Shown: piece by piece, positions 1-5,124 of the stretch
Numbering within the stretch: the stretch's first letter is position 1
How the letters are laid out: every line of letters starts with the position of its first letter
Assembly: GCA_021781775.1 (NCBI GenBank)
Contig: JAJXWE010000161.1
Span: 1 to 5,124, forward strand
Direction: 5' to 3'
Length of the DNA stretch: 5,124 nt
Origin: Pseudomonadota bacterium
GTDB taxonomy: Bacteria > Pseudomonadota > Gammaproteobacteria > Steroidobacterales > Steroidobacteraceae
Notes under the pieces: generated by a model
The model's input: only the letters and a program-made list of their open reading frames with translations
What the model was told of the DNA's origin: nothing
Databases searched by the model: none
Made by a program: the position numbers and the translations under genes

Positions 1-115
1 GTTCCACCCCGAGTTCACCTCGACGCCGCGCGACGGACATCCGCTGTTCAGCGGCTTCATCCGCGCCGCCCGCTCGCGCCGCACCGCGCAGCTGCCCCAG
101 GCCGCCCTCGCCTGA
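1..115 (+). CDS. pyrG: CTP synthase, C-terminal end (partial)
   Basis: This is the last 37 codons of CTP synthase, which makes CTP from UTP, ATP and glutamine in the cytoplasm. The readable frame begins at base 2 with FHPEFTSTPRDGHPLFSGF. This is the closing motif of the class I glutamine amidotransferase domain of PyrG. The His and Glu of HPE belong to the Cys-His-Glu triad that releases ammonia from glutamine; the Cys lies upstream of the window. After the motif comes a short basic, Ala-rich tail ending in a TGA at 113-115, as is usual for the family. kdsA begins 7 nt downstream, so the two are probably co-transcribed. The identification rests on a short but very characteristic stretch. Confidence 0.93.
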   Translation, partial: FHPEFTSTPRDGHPLFSGFIRAARSRRTAQLPQAALA

Positions 116-122
116 GAGGCTC

Positions 123-974
123 ATGCAGCTCGCCGGGGCGCACATCGGGATCGATCAGCCGCTGCTCGTCATCGCGGGGCCCTGCGTGATCGAGAGCGAG
201 ACGCTCGTGCAGGAAGTGGCCGAGCGGCTGCAGCAGATCACCACGCGGCTCGCGCTGCCGTTCGTGTTCAAGGCCTCCTTCGACAAGGCGAACCGCTCCT
301 CGGGCCGGAGTTTCCGCGGCCCGGGCCTGGAGCAGGGGCTGAAGGTGCTGGAGGGAGTGCGGCGCGCGTTCGGCGTTCCGGTGCTCACCGACGTGCACGA
401 GGACACTCCGCTCGCCGAGGTGGCCGCGGTGGTCGATGTGCTGCAGACACCGGCGTTCCTGTGCCGGCAGACCAATTTCATCCGCGCCGTGGCCGCGTGC
501 GGCAAGCCGGTGAACATCAAGAAAGGGCAGTTCCTCTCCCCCTGGGAGATGCGCAACGTCGTCGACAAGGCGCGCGCCACCGGCAACGAGGCCATTCTGG
601 TGTGCGAGCGCGGCTTCACCTTCGGCTACAACAATCTCGTCGCCGACATGCGCTCGCTCGCGATCATGCGCGAGTGCGGCTGTCCGGTGATCTTCGATGC
701 GACGCACTCGGTGCAGCTGCCGGGCGGGCGCGGGGAGAGCTCCGGGGGCCAGCGCGAGTTCGTGCCGGTGCTGGCGCGCGCGGCGGTGGCCGCCGGCGTC
801 GCCGGCGTGTTCATGGAAACCCATCCCGACCCCGCCCGCGCGCTCTCGGACGGGCCGAACGCCTGGCCGCTCGAGCGTGTCGAGCCGCTGCTCGAGACGC
901 TGAAGGCGCTCGATGCCGCCGTCAAGGCGCGGCCGTTCGAGGAATCCGTATTGCTGCAAGAAGGAAGGCAATGA
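123..974 (+). CDS. kdsA: 3-deoxy-D-manno-octulosonate 8-phosphate synthase, metal-dependent class
   Basis: This cytoplasmic enzyme condenses phosphoenolpyruvate with arabinose 5-phosphate to give Kdo-8-phosphate, the precursor of the Kdo sugars of the lipopolysaccharide inner core. The 283-residue product has the usual length (E. coli has 284). Visible motifs are AGPCVIES (18-25), KASFDKANRSS (50-60), the substrate loop FRGPGLE (64-70), LTDVHE (88-93), FDATHSVQLPGG (191-202) and METHPDP (231-237). Cys21, His195, Glu232 and Asp243 occupy the four metal-ligand positions known from metal-dependent KdsA (Aquifex C11, H185, E222, D233, a constant shift of 10). The E. coli-type enzyme has Asn in place of the Cys. 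The start at 123 follows a GAGAGG at 114-119, with only 3 nt between, and gives the expected N-terminus. The gene follows pyrG by 7 nt and its TGA shares one base with the eno start. The related DAHP synthases are excluded by the KANRSS motif. Confidence 0.98.
   Translation: MQLAGAHIGIDQPLLVIAGPCVIESETLVQEVAERLQQITTRLALPFVFKASFDKANRSSGRSFRGPGLEQGLKVLEGVRRAFGVPVLTDVHEDTPLAEVAAVVDVLQTPAFLCRQTNFIRAVAACGKPVNIKKGQFLSPWEMRNVVDKARATGNEAILVCERGFTFGYNNLVADMRSLAIMRECGCPVIFDATHSVQLPGGRGESSGGQREFVPVLARAAVAAGVAGVFMETHPDPARALSDGPNAWPLERVEPLLETLKALDAAVKARPFEESVLLQEGRQ
961..968 (+). promoter_or_regulatory. Ribosome binding site of eno
   Basis: A purine-rich AAGGAAGG lies inside the last codons of kdsA. It ends 5 nt before the ATG at 974 but only 2 nt before the alternative in-frame ATG at 971. 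The spacing favours 974, which also gives an N-terminus that aligns with E. coli enolase. Confidence 0.7.
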
Positions 975-2266
975 TGAGCCGTATCGCCGACATCCGTGGC
1001 CGCGAGATCCTCGATTCGCGCGGCAACCCCACCGTCGAGTGCGACGTGATTCTAGATTCCGGCGCGCTCGGACGGGCGGCGGTGCCCTCTGGCGCCTCGA
1101 CCGGCACGCGCGAGGCGGTCGAGCTGCGCGACGGGGACAAGAAGCGTTACCTCGGCAAAGGGGTGCTCAAGGCGGTCGCGCACGTCAACACCGTGCTGAA
1201 GCAGGCGCTCATCGGGGCCGACCCGCGCGAGCAGGCCGCGCTCGATGAGCGCATGATCAAGCTCGACGGCACCGAGAACAAGGGCCGGCTCGGGGCCAAC
1301 GCGATCCTCGCCGTCTCGCTCGCGAGCGCGCATGCCGCGGCACGCGATGCCGGCATGCCGCTGTACCGTTATCTCGGCGCCACGGTCTGCGCCGGCCGCG
1401 AGCCGGTGATGCCGGTGCCGATGATGAACATCATCAACGGCGGGGCGCATGCCAACAACAGCATCGACATCCAGGAGTTCCTGATCCTGCCGGTCGGCGC
1501 GCCGAACTTCCGCGAGGCGCTGCGCTACGGGGCGGAGGTGTTCCATGCCCTGAAGAAGCTGCTCAACGAGCGCGGACTCGCCACCTCGGTCGGGGACGAG
1601 GGCGGCTTCGCGCCGAACCTCGGCTCAAACGCCGAGGCGCTGGAGGTGATCCTGCAGGCGATCGAGAAGGCCGGCTACACGCCGGGCCGGGATATCTACC
1701 TCGGTCTCGATGCGGCCAGCTCCGAGTTCTACCGCAACGGCAGCTACGAGCTGAAGGCCGACGGGCGGCGCTTCTCGAGCGCCGAGTTCACCCGCTACCT
1801 CGCCGATCTCGCCCATCGCTACCCGATCGTGAGCATCGAGGACGGCATGGCCGAGGGCGACTGGGACGGCTGGCAGCAGCTGACGCGCTCGCTCGGGGAG
1901 TCGCACCAGCTGGTCGGGGACGACATATTCGTCACCAACACGCAGATCGTGCGCGAGGGCATCGAGAAGCACGTGGCGAACGCGGTGCTGATCAAGCCCA
2001 ACCAGATCGGCACCCTCACCGAGACGCTGGCGGCGATCGAGATGGCCGACCAGGCGCACTACGCCGCGGTGGTCTCGCACCGCTCGGGGGAGACCGAGGA
2101 TGCGACCATCGCCGACCTCGCGGTGGCGACGGCCGCCACGCAGATCAAGACCGGCTCGCTGTCGCGCTCCGACCGCATCGCCAAGTACAACCAACTGCTG
2201 CGCATCGAGGCCGAGCTCGGCAAGGTGCGCTACGCGGGCCGGGATGCCTTTCCGGTGAAGATTTGA
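974..2266 (+). CDS. eno: Enolase (phosphopyruvate hydratase)
   Basis: Enolase interconverts 2-phosphoglycerate and phosphoenolpyruvate in glycolysis and gluconeogenesis. In many Gram-negative bacteria it is also part of the RNA degradosome. The product is 430 residues, against 432 in E. coli. It opens with GREILDSRGNPTVE (9-22), followed by the mobile-loop motif VPSGASTG (37-44) and NGGAHANN (155-162). The catalytic acid/base residues are Glu209 (in SVGDEGGF) and Lys341 (in VLIKPNQIGTLTET, the family signature at 338-351). The Mg ligands are Asp246, Glu289 and Asp316; SHRSGETEDATIADLAV (368-384) and Lys392 complete the active site. No key residue is missing. Two adjacent ATG codons (971 and 974) are possible. 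I chose 974 for its ribosome-site spacing and family alignment; 971 would add one Met. Its product PEP is a substrate of KdsA, the gene just upstream, and the stop/start overlap (TGATG) suggests coupled translation. Confidence 0.99.
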   Translation: MSRIADIRGREILDSRGNPTVECDVILDSGALGRAAVPSGASTGTREAVELRDGDKKRYLGKGVLKAVAHVNTVLKQALIGADPREQAALDERMIKLDGTENKGRLGANAILAVSLASAHAAARDAGMPLYRYLGATVCAGREPVMPVPMMNIINGGAHANNSIDIQEFLILPVGAPNFREALRYGAEVFHALKKLLNERGLATSVGDEGGFAPNLGSNAEALEVILQAIEKAGYTPGRDIYLGLDAASSEFYRNGSYELKADGRRFSSAEFTRYLADLAHRYPIVSIEDGMAEGDWDGWQQLTRSLGESHQLVGDDIFVTNTQIVREGIEKHVANAVLIKPNQIGTLTETLAAIEMADQAHYAAVVSHRSGETEDATIADLAVATAATQIKTGSLSRSDRIAKYNQLLRIEAELGKVRYAGRDAFPVKI

Positions 2267-2280
2267 TCGGCGCGCCCGAG

Positions 2281-2330
2281 GCTCGTAAGCTCTCGCCGTG
2301 CGCGAGGCCGCGCGCGCCGCGCTTACGAGC
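2281..2330. repeat. Perfect 10-bp inverted repeat between eno and ftsB
   Basis: GCTCGTAAGC at 2281-2290 is the exact reverse complement of GCTTACGAGC at 2321-2330. The arms are separated by 30 nt. Inside the loop a second small hairpin is possible: CTCGC at 2292-2296 with GCGAG at 2302-2306. The right arm ends directly before the ftsB ATG at 2331, so a folded transcript would hide the region where ribosomes bind for ftsB. No run of T follows either arm, so it does not look like a standard intrinsic terminator. It may be a translational control hairpin, an mRNA processing site or a protein-binding site; the role is inference. Confidence 0.7.
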
Positions 2331-2630
2331 ATGAAACTACTCACCGCCGCGTTGCTTGCCGCCCTGGTGCTGTTGCAGTACCGGATCTGGGTCTCCAGCG
2401 AGGGGGTGCGCCCGGTCTACCGGCTCGAGCGGGCGGTCGCCGCCCAGGAGAAGCTCAACGCCCGCCTGATGCGCCGCAACGCGCGCCTGGCGGCGGATGT
2501 GGCGGACCTGAAGACCGGCACCGGCGCGATCGAGGAGCGGGCGCGCAGCGAGCTCGGGATGATCGGCCCGAACGAGACGTTCTACATGGTCGTCGAGCCG
2601 CCGCGCTTCCCGCCGGCCGCGACCCACTGA
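2331..2630 (+). CDS. ftsB: Cell division protein FtsB
   Basis: FtsB is a small bitopic inner-membrane protein that joins FtsL and FtsQ in the divisome and helps activate septal peptidoglycan synthesis. The 99-residue product (103 in E. coli) has the family layout. There is a very short cytoplasmic start, a membrane segment at about residues 3-19 (LLTAALLAALVLLQY), a periplasmic coiled coil at about 30-62 (RLERAVAAQEKLNARL and onward), then the conserved EERARSELGM (68-77) and NETFY (81-85). The ATG at 2331 gives the N-terminus expected of FtsB. A GTG at 2298 in the same frame would add 11 Arg/Ala-rich residues and is less likely. No clear Shine-Dalgarno sequence precedes the ATG; the right arm of an inverted repeat sits there instead. 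The gene lies 64 nt after eno and 3 nt before ispD, the usual ftsB-ispD pairing. Confidence 0.96.
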   Translation: MKLLTAALLAALVLLQYRIWVSSEGVRPVYRLERAVAAQEKLNARLMRRNARLAADVADLKTGTGAIEERARSELGMIGPNETFYMVVEPPRFPPAATH

Positions 2631-2633
2631 ATC

Positions 2634-3314
2634 ATGCGCTATTGGCTGGTGATGCCCGCCGCCGGCATTGGCCGCCGGTTCGGGGGCGAGCGCCCGAAGC
2701 AGTACGCGCCGCTGCGCGGCCGCACCGTGATCGAATGGGCGCTCGCGCCGTTTCTCGCCGATCCGCGCCGTGCCGGCGCCGTCGTGGCGCTGGCCGCCGA
2801 CGACCCGTTCTGGGCGGCCATCGCGCCGCCGCAGGTGCTCGGTGCCCGCGGGGGCGCCGAACGCAGCCACTCGGTGCGCAATGCGCTCGCGGCGCTCGCG
2901 CCGCGCGCCGCCGCGGCCGATTGGGTGCTCGTGCACGATGCGGCCCGGCCGTGCCTGCCGGGGGAGGACCTTGAGCGGCTGCTCGCGCGCCTCGCCGATC
3001 ACCCGGTCGGCGGGCTGCTCGCCACGCCGGCGGCCGATACGCTCAAGCGAGCCGGCGCGGATGGTTGCGTCGTCGAGACCGTGGATCGCAGCGGCCTGTG
3101 GCGCGCGCTGACGCCGCAGATGTTCCGCTACGGGCTGCTCTGCGCCGCGCTCGATGCGGCGCACGCGGCGGGTCGCCTGCCCACCGATGAGGCCCAGGCG
3201 GTGGAATGGCTGGGCGAGCGCCCGGCGCTGATCAACGCCTCGGCGGCAAACCTGAAAATCACCAGCGCGGCGGATCTGACCCTCGCCGCGGCACTGTTGG
3301 AGGCGGCCGGATGA
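2634..3314 (+). CDS. ispD: 2-C-methyl-D-erythritol 4-phosphate cytidylyltransferase
   Basis: IspD transfers CMP from CTP to methylerythritol 4-phosphate, the third step of the non-mevalonate (MEP) isoprenoid pathway, in the cytoplasm. The 226-residue product has the family's nucleotide-binding start MPAAGIGRRFGGERPKQY (7-24), including Arg15 and Lys22 at the positions of catalytic Arg20 and Lys27 of E. coli. It also has VLVHDAARPCL (98-108), TVDRSGLWRALTPQ (149-162), TDEAQAVE (184-191) and NLKIT (206-210). The active site appears complete. The start at 2634 comes 3 nt after the ftsB stop and lacks an obvious ribosome binding site, so translation is probably coupled to ftsB. Its stop overlaps the ispF start by 4 nt (ATGA). 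It is separate from IspF, not the fused IspDF found in some proteobacteria. Confidence 0.98.
   Translation: MRYWLVMPAAGIGRRFGGERPKQYAPLRGRTVIEWALAPFLADPRRAGAVVALAADDPFWAAIAPPQVLGARGGAERSHSVRNALAALAPRAAAADWVLVHDAARPCLPGEDLERLLARLADHPVGGLLATPAADTLKRAGADGCVVETVDRSGLWRALTPQMFRYGLLCAALDAAHAAGRLPTDEAQAVEWLGERPALINASAANLKITSAADLTLAAALLEAAG
3299..3303 (+). promoter_or_regulatory. Ribosome binding site of ispF
   Basis: GGAGG lies within the last codons of ispD, 7 nt before the ispF ATG at 3311. It is the clearest Shine-Dalgarno sequence in the window. It fixes the ispF start at 3311 and not at upstream in-frame codons within ispD. Confidence 0.8.
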
Positions 3315-3787
3315 GAATCGGTTCGGGAGTCGATGTGCATGCGTTTGGTCCGGGCGATCACGTCATGCTGGGCGGGGTGCGTGTGGCGCACACGCAGGGT
3401 GTGCTCGCCCACTCCGACGGGGACGTGCTGCTGCACGCGCTCACCGACGCGCTGCTCGGTGCGGCGGGGCTCGGCGACATCGGCCAGCATTTCCGCGACA
3501 CCGATCCGCGCTGGAAGGGCGCTGACAGCGCAGAGTTCGTTCGGGCCGTGCTCGGGATGCTGCGCGCGCGCGGGCTGCGCGTCGGCAACGCCGATCTGAC
3601 ACTGCTCGCCGAGCGGCCCAAGCTCGGCCCCGTGCGCGAGGCGATCCGTGCGCGCATCGCCGAGCTGCTCGAGGTCAGTCCCGAGGCGGTGAACGTCAAG
3701 GCCACCACCACCGAGAAGCTGGGGTTTCTGGGGCGCGCCGAGGGACTCGCCGCGCAGGCGGTGGTGCTGCTGCTCGAGGTCTCCTGA
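3311..3787 (+). CDS. ispF: 2-C-methyl-D-erythritol 2,4-cyclodiphosphate synthase
   Basis: IspF cyclises CDP-methylerythritol 2-phosphate to methylerythritol 2,4-cyclodiphosphate with loss of CMP, two steps after IspD in the MEP pathway. The family works as a homotrimer with metal sites between subunits. The 158-residue product matches the usual length (159 in E. coli). The start MRIGSGVDVHAF carries metal ligands Asp8 and His10, with His42 (in DVLLHALTDALLG) as the third. Further family motifs are AHSDGD (33-38), GDIGQHFRDTDPRWKGADS (55-73) and the nucleotide-contacting KATTTEKLGFLGR (130-142). The start codon overlaps the ispD stop in an ATGA arrangement, which favours tightly coupled translation of the two pathway enzymes. 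The gene is followed by a 169-nt gap, so the tight run of genes from pyrG ends here. Confidence 0.98.
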   Translation: MRIGSGVDVHAFGPGDHVMLGGVRVAHTQGVLAHSDGDVLLHALTDALLGAAGLGDIGQHFRDTDPRWKGADSAEFVRAVLGMLRARGLRVGNADLTLLAERPKLGPVREAIRARIAELLEVSPEAVNVKATTTEKLGFLGRAEGLAAQAVVLLLEVS

Positions 3788-3838
3788 GCGGCGAGTGCGT
3801 TGCAGCGGGCGGGGTGCGCGGCGTGCGCAAGCGATGCT

Positions 3839-3888
3839 CGAACATGACGTTGCGCATCTACGGGAAGCACAACGTCGATGACGGTTCG
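3839..3888. repeat. Imperfect inverted repeat in the ispF-truD gap
   Basis: The 169 nt from 3788 to 3956 hold no convincing gene. Near the middle, GACGTTG at 3846-3852 is the exact reverse complement of CAACGTC at 3870-3876, with a 17-nt loop. With a one-base bulge the pairing extends by CAT/ATG (3843-3845 with 3878-3880). An outer CGAAC/GTTCG match (3839-3843 with 3884-3888) is also present but shares base 3843 with it and needs further unpaired bases. The stretch is visibly richer in A and T than its surroundings. There is no T run, so it is not a standard intrinsic terminator. It could be an RNA fold in the truD leader, a Rho-related or processing site, or a remnant. I see no convincing promoter box. 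Confidence 0.5.
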
Positions 3889-3956
3889 TCGGGCTGCTGA
3901 TCGGGGAGGCGCAGTGTTGATCATGCCGGTTTGGCCGAGTCGGCTGCGCGCGCGCG

Positions 3957-5003
3957 GTGCGTTGCGTGCGCGCTGAGGCGGCGTTAGATCCGCAGCGCGT
4001 GCACGCGGAGCCGCTGGCCCGCGTCACGGTACGCACCACGCCGGAGGACTTCCAGGTCGAGGAATGTCTCGGCTTCGCCCCGGCGGGCAGCGGCTCGCAC
4101 CTGCTGCTGCAGGTGCGCAAGCGCGATGCGAACACCGTCTGGGTGGCGCGCGAGCTCGCGCGCCGCGCCGGGTGCCGGCCGGCGGACGTCGGCTACGCGG
4201 GGCTGAAGGACCGTCGCGCGATCGCCGTGCAGTGGTTCTCGGTGCCGCGCGGGGCACAGGCCGTCGAGGCGTGGCCGGGCCTCACCGGGGAGGGATTCGA
4301 GGTGCTCGCCGCGCATCCCCATACGCGCAAGCTGCCGCGTGGCGCTCTGGAGGGCAATCGCTTTCGCATCCGCGCGCGCGGGGAGGGCATCGACCCGCAG
4401 GCGCTCGAGGAGCGGGTGCGACAGATCGGCGCGGCCGGCGTGCCGAACTATTTCGGCCCGCAGCGCTTCGGCCGCGGCGGCTCGAATCTCGAGCGCCTGC
4501 CCGCCGATCCGCGCGCGCTGCGTCCGGCGGAGCGCGGCTTCGTGCTCTCGGCGGTGCGCAGCCTGGTGTTCAATGCGGTGCTCGCCGAGCGGGTGGCCAG
4601 CGGCAGCTGGGCGCACCTTCAGGCCGGGGACCGCGCCATGCTCGATGGGCGGGGCAGCCATTTCGCGGTCGAGGCGAGCGACGCGACGCTCGAGGAGCGG
4701 CTCGCGCGGCTGCAGATCCACCCGAGCGGGCCGCTGTGGGGGCGGGGGACACCACCGTCGCAGGGCGCCGTGCGCGCGCTCGAGGTAGAGGTCGCCGCGC
4801 GCTACCCGGAGCCCTGCGCGCTGCTGGAGGCGGCCGGGCTCGACCAGGAGCGGCGCAGCCTGCGCCTGGCGGTGCGTGAGCTCGGCGTGCAGCTCGAGGG
4901 CGGGGCGGTACAGCTGCAGTTCTGGCTCGCGCGCGGGGCCTTCGCCACGGCCGTCCTGCGCGAGCTGTTCACGCTGGCCGATTACGAGGAGAGCAGCACG
5001 TAA
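3957..5003 (+). CDS. truD: tRNA pseudouridine(13) synthase TruD
   Basis: TruD converts uridine 13 of tRNA-Glu to pseudouridine. The product is up to 348 residues, the usual length (349 in E. coli). TTPEDFQVEE (27-36) opens the conserved core. The catalytic Asp is Asp85 in GYAGLKDRRAIAVQW (79-93), matching Asp80 of E. coli. The signature GVPNYFGPQRFGRGGSNL (161-178), then LSAVRSLVFNAVLAERV (197-213), and a C-terminal FWLARGAFATAVLREL (322-337) complete it. Numbers assume the GTG at 3957. In-frame GTG codons at 3966 and 3999 are alternatives, and none has a clear ribosome binding site, so the true start is uncertain; an in-frame TGA at 3918-3920 limits extension. The gene stands 169 nt after ispF, and its last 22 nt overlap the convergent Smr-domain gene. 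Confidence 0.95.
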   Translation: MRCVRAEAALDPQRVHAEPLARVTVRTTPEDFQVEECLGFAPAGSGSHLLLQVRKRDANTVWVARELARRAGCRPADVGYAGLKDRRAIAVQWFSVPRGAQAVEAWPGLTGEGFEVLAAHPHTRKLPRGALEGNRFRIRARGEGIDPQALEERVRQIGAAGVPNYFGPQRFGRGGSNLERLPADPRALRPAERGFVLSAVRSLVFNAVLAERVASGSWAHLQAGDRAMLDGRGSHFAVEASDATLEERLARLQIHPSGPLWGRGTPPSQGAVRALEVEVAARYPEPCALLEAAGLDQERRSLRLAVRELGVQLEGGAVQLQFWLARGAFATAVLRELFTLADYEESST

Positions 5004-5124
5004 ATGGCTCCCGTGCCGCCATCGACCGCGCGCGCCGAGACGAACGCCAGCACCGGGCCGAAGCGGCGCAGCGCCGCGGCGGTGAGTCCCTTCAGAACCG
5101 GTCCGCGATGACCGGAGCGCAGCC
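4982..5124 (-). CDS. Smr-domain protein, C-terminal end (partial)
   Basis: On the - strand the frame ending at a TAA (4984-4982) runs open to the window edge for 46 codons. The peptide starts LRSGHRGPVLKGL and ends with VDGGTGAIYVLLSS. This fits the C-terminus of a Smr (MutS2-related) domain. In the family a HG-K/R-G motif is followed by a loop with a G-PVLK pattern, a helix, and a final strand of the form GG-GA-YV-L, as at the end of E. coli SmrA (YdaL). Smr domains are found in nucleases; E. coli SmrB cuts mRNA at collided ribosomes. Only the tail is visible, so neither the subgroup nor the activity can be stated, and the catalytic HGxG lies outside. The last 22 nt overlap the 3' end of truD in a convergent arrangement. 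Confidence 0.82.
   Translation of the reverse strand, partial: LRSGHRGPVLKGLTAAALRRFGPVLAFVSARAVDGGTGAIYVLLSS

Noticed and set aside
57..971. A 304-codon open frame on the - strand covering almost all of kdsA
   Set aside because: It is the antisense shadow of a confidently identified gene in GC-rich DNA; its product is low-complexity Arg/Ala/His-rich with no recognisable domain.
461..973. The eno frame stays open far upstream, inside kdsA
   Set aside because: The upstream extension translates to Arg/Ala-rich noise out of frame with kdsA; enolase homology starts at the codons around 974, where the ribosome site lies.
2281..2330. The inverted repeat before ftsB as a Rho-independent terminator of eno
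   Set aside because: Neither arm is followed by a T run on its strand, and the ATG follows directly.
3844..3900. An 18-codon frame in the gap (MTLRIYGKHNVDDGSSGC) and a nearby 32-codon frame at 3878-3976
   Set aside because: Both are very short, lack a convincing ribosome site and match no family I recognise; the first overlaps the inverted repeat, which can explain the local composition.
3933..3950. GGCCGAGTCGGCTGCGCG resembles the D-arm region of a serine or leucine tRNA
   Set aside because: There is no T-arm (GTTCGA-type) or acceptor stem at the right distance, and truD coding begins at once.
3917..3950. TTGATC at 3917-3922 as a possible -35 box for truD
   Set aside because: No TATAAT-like -10 lies 16-18 nt downstream; the sequence there is GC-rich.
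3128..4135. A 335-codon - strand frame crossing ispD, ispF, the gap and the truD start
   Set aside because: Composition is Arg/Ser/Ala-rich shadow sequence, and it runs opposite to three genuine genes.

Overview
The window looks like a core-chromosome segment from a GC-rich gammaproteobacterium. Seven genes lie tightly packed on the + strand: the 3' end of pyrG, then kdsA, eno, ftsB, ispD, ispF and truD. The 3' end of a convergent Smr-domain gene enters from the - strand at the right edge. The order pyrG-kdsA-eno-ftsB-ispD-ispF-truD is a familiar proteobacterial arrangement. TruD directly after ispD/ispF argues for Gammaproteobacteria. KdsA is of the metal-dependent (Cys) class, unlike the E. 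coli enzyme. This suggests a lineage outside the Enterobacterales, for instance among GC-rich Xanthomonadales-like or related groups, but I cannot place it more finely from this sequence.

Layout. Bases 1-115 hold the C-terminus of CTP synthase. kdsA (123-974) follows after 7 nt. eno (974-2266) overlaps the kdsA stop by one base. A 64-nt gap (2267-2330) contains a perfect 10-bp inverted repeat that abuts the ftsB start codon. ftsB (2331-2630) is followed after 3 nt by ispD (2634-3314), whose stop overlaps the ispF start (3311-3787) by 4 nt. A 169-nt gap (3788-3956) holds an imperfect inverted repeat and no convincing gene. truD (about 3957-5003) then converges on the Smr gene, and their coding ends overlap by 22 nt.

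Together the genes serve basic growth functions. PyrG makes CTP, which is also the nucleotide used by IspD and the source of the CMP group that activates Kdo. KdsA makes the phosphorylated precursor of Kdo for lipopolysaccharide. Enolase makes phosphoenolpyruvate, a KdsA substrate. FtsB is a divisome protein. IspD and IspF are two steps of the non-mevalonate isoprenoid pathway, which feeds the lipid carrier used for envelope synthesis. TruD modifies tRNA. The short gaps and overlaps from pyrG to ispF suggest co-transcription, with possible regulatory breaks at the two inverted-repeat gaps.

I looked for an undescribed system and did not find one. The most notable non-coding signals are the inverted repeat before ftsB and the structured gap before truD.
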